64,000 nucleotides of DNA from Anabaena sphaerica FACHB-251 (GTDB taxonomy: Bacteria; Cyanobacteriota; Cyanobacteriia; Cyanobacteriales; Nostocaceae): assembly GCF_014696825.1 (NCBI RefSeq), contig NZ_JACJQU010000005.1:62001-126000 (forward strand), given 5' to 3'. A program made the position numbers and the translations under genes. Below the pieces are notes generated by a model that ran no database searches, was not told the origin of the DNA, and saw nothing but the letters and a program-made list of their open reading frames with translations. Of this stretch, positions 61,575-64,000 are shown piece by piece. Numbering within the stretch: position 1 is the first letter of the stretch; the number at the start of each line of letters is the position of its first letter.

Positions 61575-62192
61575 ATGCTTAGAAATCATAGTATGAAAAG
61601 ACTCGATAAAAGTTTAACTGTGAGGACAACGACAACAACGGAGAAATTACTGGAGACTGGGAAAGTATGCCAAAAACATCTAGTTGAATCTGTACCCTTT
61701 TTAATTGCTTGCGCTGTTTTTTTAAGCGTCATTAGTTTAAAAAGTCCTCTTCTACTTTTTTGTTTACTAATAGGTAGTTTAATAACTATAGTCTGCCAGC
61801 AAATTGGACATCAGGTAAATTTACCAAAAGGATGGCTAATAATATTACAAATATCGGCAGTATCTATCATCCTCAGTTTATTTTGGTTAGACTTTTTTGC
61901 CACCCCAGCATCTGCTCAATTTTTTGGTAAAGCTGAAAACTTTTTCAAAAGTACCTTGACACAAGGTACAGATAGCAGTAGTAATCCCCAAACAGCAGTA
62001 AGTTTGATATTCAACGTTTTGCGAGCAATTTATTTACTTTATATTGCTGTTTCTCTGATTGGTGTAATTAATGCCGTTCGCAAAGATGAAGATTGGCAAA
62101 GTATCGCTAGAGTTCCTTTGATAGTGGTTGTTGCTGTCACTGTTGCAGATGTCCTCACAGGCTTTGTAATTGGTGATAGTAGTAGTAGTTAA
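61575..62192 (+). CDS. VirB2/TrbC-like pilin candidate
   Basis: This 205-residue membrane protein has a 40-residue basic N-terminus, then hydrophobic helices (PFLIACAVFLSVISL, LLLFCLLIGSLITIV, GWLIILQISAVSIILSLFWL). A signal-peptidase-like site follows at ATPASAQFF, and after it two more helices (NVLRAIYLLYIAVSLIGV, VPLIVVVAVTVADVLTGFVIG). A processed two-helix peptide fits VirB2/TrbC pilins of type IV secretion. It precedes VirB3- and VirB4-like genes. The assignment depends mainly on context. Confidence 0.55.
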   Translation: MLRNHSMKRLDKSLTVRTTTTTEKLLETGKVCQKHLVESVPFLIACAVFLSVISLKSPLLLFCLLIGSLITIVCQQIGHQVNLPKGWLIILQISAVSIILSLFWLDFFATPASAQFFGKAENFFKSTLTQGTDSSSNPQTAVSLIFNVLRAIYLLYIAVSLIGVINAVRKDEDWQSIARVPLIVVVAVTVADVLTGFVIGDSSSS

Positions 62193-62265
62193 TTGTAAGA
62201 ATTCAGGAGTCAGGAGTTCAGGAGGAAAGATGAAGGAAGAAGAAGGAAGAAGAAGATAATTTTCC

Positions 62266-62356
62266 GCCCTGCCCCTCTGCCCCCCTGCTCCCCTGCTCCC
62301 CTGCTCCCCTGCCCCTCTGCCCCCCTGCTCCCCTGCTCCCCTGCCCCCCTGCTCCC
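62266..62356. repeat. CCCCTGCTC short tandem repeats
   Basis: About eleven variants of CCCCTGCTC and CCCCCTGCC fill the gap between the VirB2-like and VirB3-like genes. Antisense frames over them are not genes. Confidence 0.9.
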
Positions 62357-62376
62357 TCTCACCTATCACCTATTTT

Positions 62377-62754
62377 ATGCCTGAAGAACGAGATCAAGAA
62401 TTTCGTCCAGTTAATCAAATCTTAGGTTCACAACCATCATTAGGACCAATTCCCGCTGATCAAATTTTTCCTTGGTTAGTAATTGTTCTAGTTTCCTACT
62501 TTGTGATTAATGGCGTTTTTGGAGGGCTATTTGCAAATGATTTCCAACGATGGTTGTGGACAGCATTAATGACAGGTTGGGGAATAGCAACTTGGTGGAT
62601 TTTAAGTGGTGGTAGGAGTTGGCGTTTTTTAAGCAAGTTTATTGGTGTTCCCACTTGGACAAGAGGCTTTGCTCGTTATCAAAGCGTGCTAGAAATTAAC
62701 CATGAAACAAAAAATCGGAAAACAAAGCATCAGCGTCGGCGGACAAGAAAGTAG
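62377..62754 (+). CDS. VirB3-like small membrane protein
   Basis: This 125-residue protein has two transmembrane helices (FPWLVIVLVSYFVINGVFGG and LWTALMTGWGIATWWIL) and a basic tail (NRKTKHQRRRTRK). The size and two-helix plan match VirB3 of type IV secretion. Its last 53 bp overlap the start of the VirB4-like gene, implying translational coupling. Confidence 0.55.
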   Translation: MPEERDQEFRPVNQILGSQPSLGPIPADQIFPWLVIVLVSYFVINGVFGGLFANDFQRWLWTALMTGWGIATWWILSGGRSWRFLSKFIGVPTWTRGFARYQSVLEINHETKNRKTKHQRRRTRK

Positions 62755-64000
62755 ACTAACACCATTTGAAGATGCTTTACATTTGGCGACAATGCTCCGT
62801 ATTAAGCTAAATTCAAGAGATATTGGTGCTTATGTTCTCAATAAAGAAAATCAAAAAGATCGGTTTTGTTTTGTTTTCGGGTTTGAATGTCGAGGCATTC
62901 ATACCACTTTAAGGTCGGAACAAATAGAGACTATTTTTAATAATATTGAATCTGGTTTAAAAGATATTCCCGAAGGTGAAAAAATGACCTTACATATAGG
63001 GTCTTTTAGTTCAGATAAACAACGCCAACAAGAACTAGCAGAGTTGGTAAAGCGGACACCATCGCGGGATCTTAAATATTTATTGACAGCAGAAAGGGCA
63101 AGAATTCAAGAACTGAGTAATTCTGGTATTCGCAAGCCAAAATTTCTCAGAATATATGTTACTTATACAATTGAACCTAATGCTAATCAAGCTGATGATT
63201 GGATTGAGAAACTTTTAGCTAAAACTGAAGTTTGGTGGTTAAAATTCAAAGGGGAATTGGGAGAAGTTCAAAACCAACGCATTGAAACTCTGATCATCAA
63301 AGCTTACCAACAAGGTTTTTCTCGATGGGAACAATTGTTATCTAACAAAATGGGGTTAGATGTTAAACCTCTGAATGCGGAAGAACTTTGGGAAGAAGTC
63401 TGGAGAAGATTTAATGATACTCCACCGATAGAAATTCCCCAATTACTTTATTTAGATGAAAATGGACTGCATGAAGAAGTTAATTCAGATTTAGCTAGTA
63501 GCAAATTGTTGATAGAAAATATCCATAGTACAACCTTGTTAATGGAATCTAGTGTACCCCGTGCTGATCGTCGTTGGGTAAATGTAAAAAATCGCTATAT
63601 TGGGGCGATGACATTTCTGGAAAAACCGGGAGGTTGGCCGAATAAATTTTCTCAGTTGAGTTATTTGTGGGATTTATTAGCTAGAGAAACGGTTGTAGAT
63701 ACAGAAATTTTCTGTCAGTTAACTGCTGCTAATCCTGCATTAGTAAAAACTACTTTACAACGAGTTTTAAAGCAGTCGAATATGACCGCTATGATGGCAC
63801 AGGAAAAAAGTAAAACTATTGATGTTAATGCTCAATTAAAGTTAAAGAAATCGGTAGCGGCTCAAGAACAATTATATGAAGGTGCAGTTCCGATATATAC
63901 GAGTGTAGTTATTTTTGTCCATCGTCCGACTGTAGAAAAATTAGACGAAGCTACCAGATATATTGAAAACTGTTTTCAACGTCCCGCCCAGGTAATTAGA
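62702..64000 (+). CDS. VirB4/TraC-like ATPase, N-terminal part (runs off the window)
   Basis: An open frame of 433 codons begins at the ATG at 62702 (MKQKIGKQSISVGGQESRL) and continues to the window edge without a stop. It contains RLTPFEDALHLATMLRIK, FLRIYVTYTIEPNA and YIGAMTFLEKPGGWPNKFSQL. These resemble the N-terminal half of VirB4/TraC-type conjugation ATPases, where a similar block precedes the Walker domain. The ATPase motifs would lie past the edge, so the call rests on the architecture and the gene order. Confidence 0.65.
   Translation, partial: MKQKIGKQSISVGGQESRLTPFEDALHLATMLRIKLNSRDIGAYVLNKENQKDRFCFVFGFECRGIHTTLRSEQIETIFNNIESGLKDIPEGEKMTLHIGSFSSDKQRQQELAELVKRTPSRDLKYLLTAERARIQELSNSGIRKPKFLRIYVTYTIEPNANQADDWIEKLLAKTEVWWLKFKGELGEVQNQRIETLIIKAYQQGFSRWEQLLSNKMGLDVKPLNAEELWEEVWRRFNDTPPIEIPQLLYLDENGLHEEVNSDLASSKLLIENIHSTTLLMESSVPRADRRWVNVKNRYIGAMTFLEKPGGWPNKFSQLSYLWDLLARETVVDTEIFCQLTAANPALVKTTLQRVLKQSNMTAMMAQEKSKTIDVNAQLKLKKSVAAQEQLYEGAVPIYTSVVIFVHRPTVEKLDEATRYIENCFQRPAQVIR

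Noticed and set aside
62034-62369. Antisense frame with Gly-rich repeats
   Set aside because: It reads the CCCCTGCTC tandem repeat in reverse.

Overview
The window is a piece of chromosome from a filamentous, probably heterocyst-forming cyanobacterium (Nostocales: Anabaena, Dolichospermum or Nostoc relatives). The evidence is a nitrate ABC transporter of the NrtABCD type with the NrtA-like extension on NrtC, a cyanobacterial AbrB regulator, a high-light-inducible protein, bilin-GAF and Rcp1-type signalling proteins, many GCGATCGC (HIP1) octamers, and dense short tandem repeats (GACTCCT, TTCCCTG, ATTACCC, CCCCTGCT types) in the gaps. The DNA is AT-rich. The species cannot be named from the sequence alone.

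Layout. 1-4845: nrtABCD on the minus strand, with nrtD cut by the window edge and nirA not in its usual place upstream of nrtA. 5380-13772: a serine-recombinase-like gene with a degenerate active site, membrane proteins, an ArnT-like glycosyltransferase, a ClC channel and an AbrB regulator. 14174-16279: Rrf2 regulator, cobD, pyrR. 16351-23897: a four-gene minus-strand signalling cluster with two paralogous hybrid kinases, an Rcp1-like receiver, and a kinase whose GAF domain carries both cysteines of a DXCF cyanobacteriochrome. 24398-31532: moaE, then an envelope-polysaccharide acylation locus (glycosyltransferase, MBOAT, two tandem SGNH-like partners) with a truncated MBOAT copy and clear duplication scars. 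32102-42952: clpS with a DUF2103 gene, a secreted FAD oxidoreductase, an Abi_C-like gene, an orphan antitoxin with a truncated toxin start, a coiled-coil/TPR protein and a Wzc-like tyrosine kinase. 43021-51506: miaB, aspS, aroA, with an Mrr / m5C-methylase / PD-(D/E)XK restriction-modification island between inverted repeats. 51507-52490: a gene-free stretch with a MITE-like element and palindromes. 53089-57861: redoxin, hli, then a deoxynucleotide gene group ending at tRNA-Arg(UCU). 58217-64000: cyanobacterial hypothetical genes, cutA, and the start of a VirB2/VirB3/VirB4-like locus that runs off the end.

The most unusual group is 54207-57771. It encodes an MtrA-like/thymidylate-synthase fusion, a membrane-anchored dCTP-deaminase-fold protein that has lost its catalytic Glu, a nucleoside 2-deoxyribosyltransferase-like protein and an intact dCMP deaminase. 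All four are co-oriented and sit beside the 3' end of a tRNA gene. This looks like a nucleotide-pool sensing or defence module, which is inference. The best-supported single novelty is the DXCF cyanobacteriochrome kinase at 18984-21062, where two motifs and their spacing match the known family.
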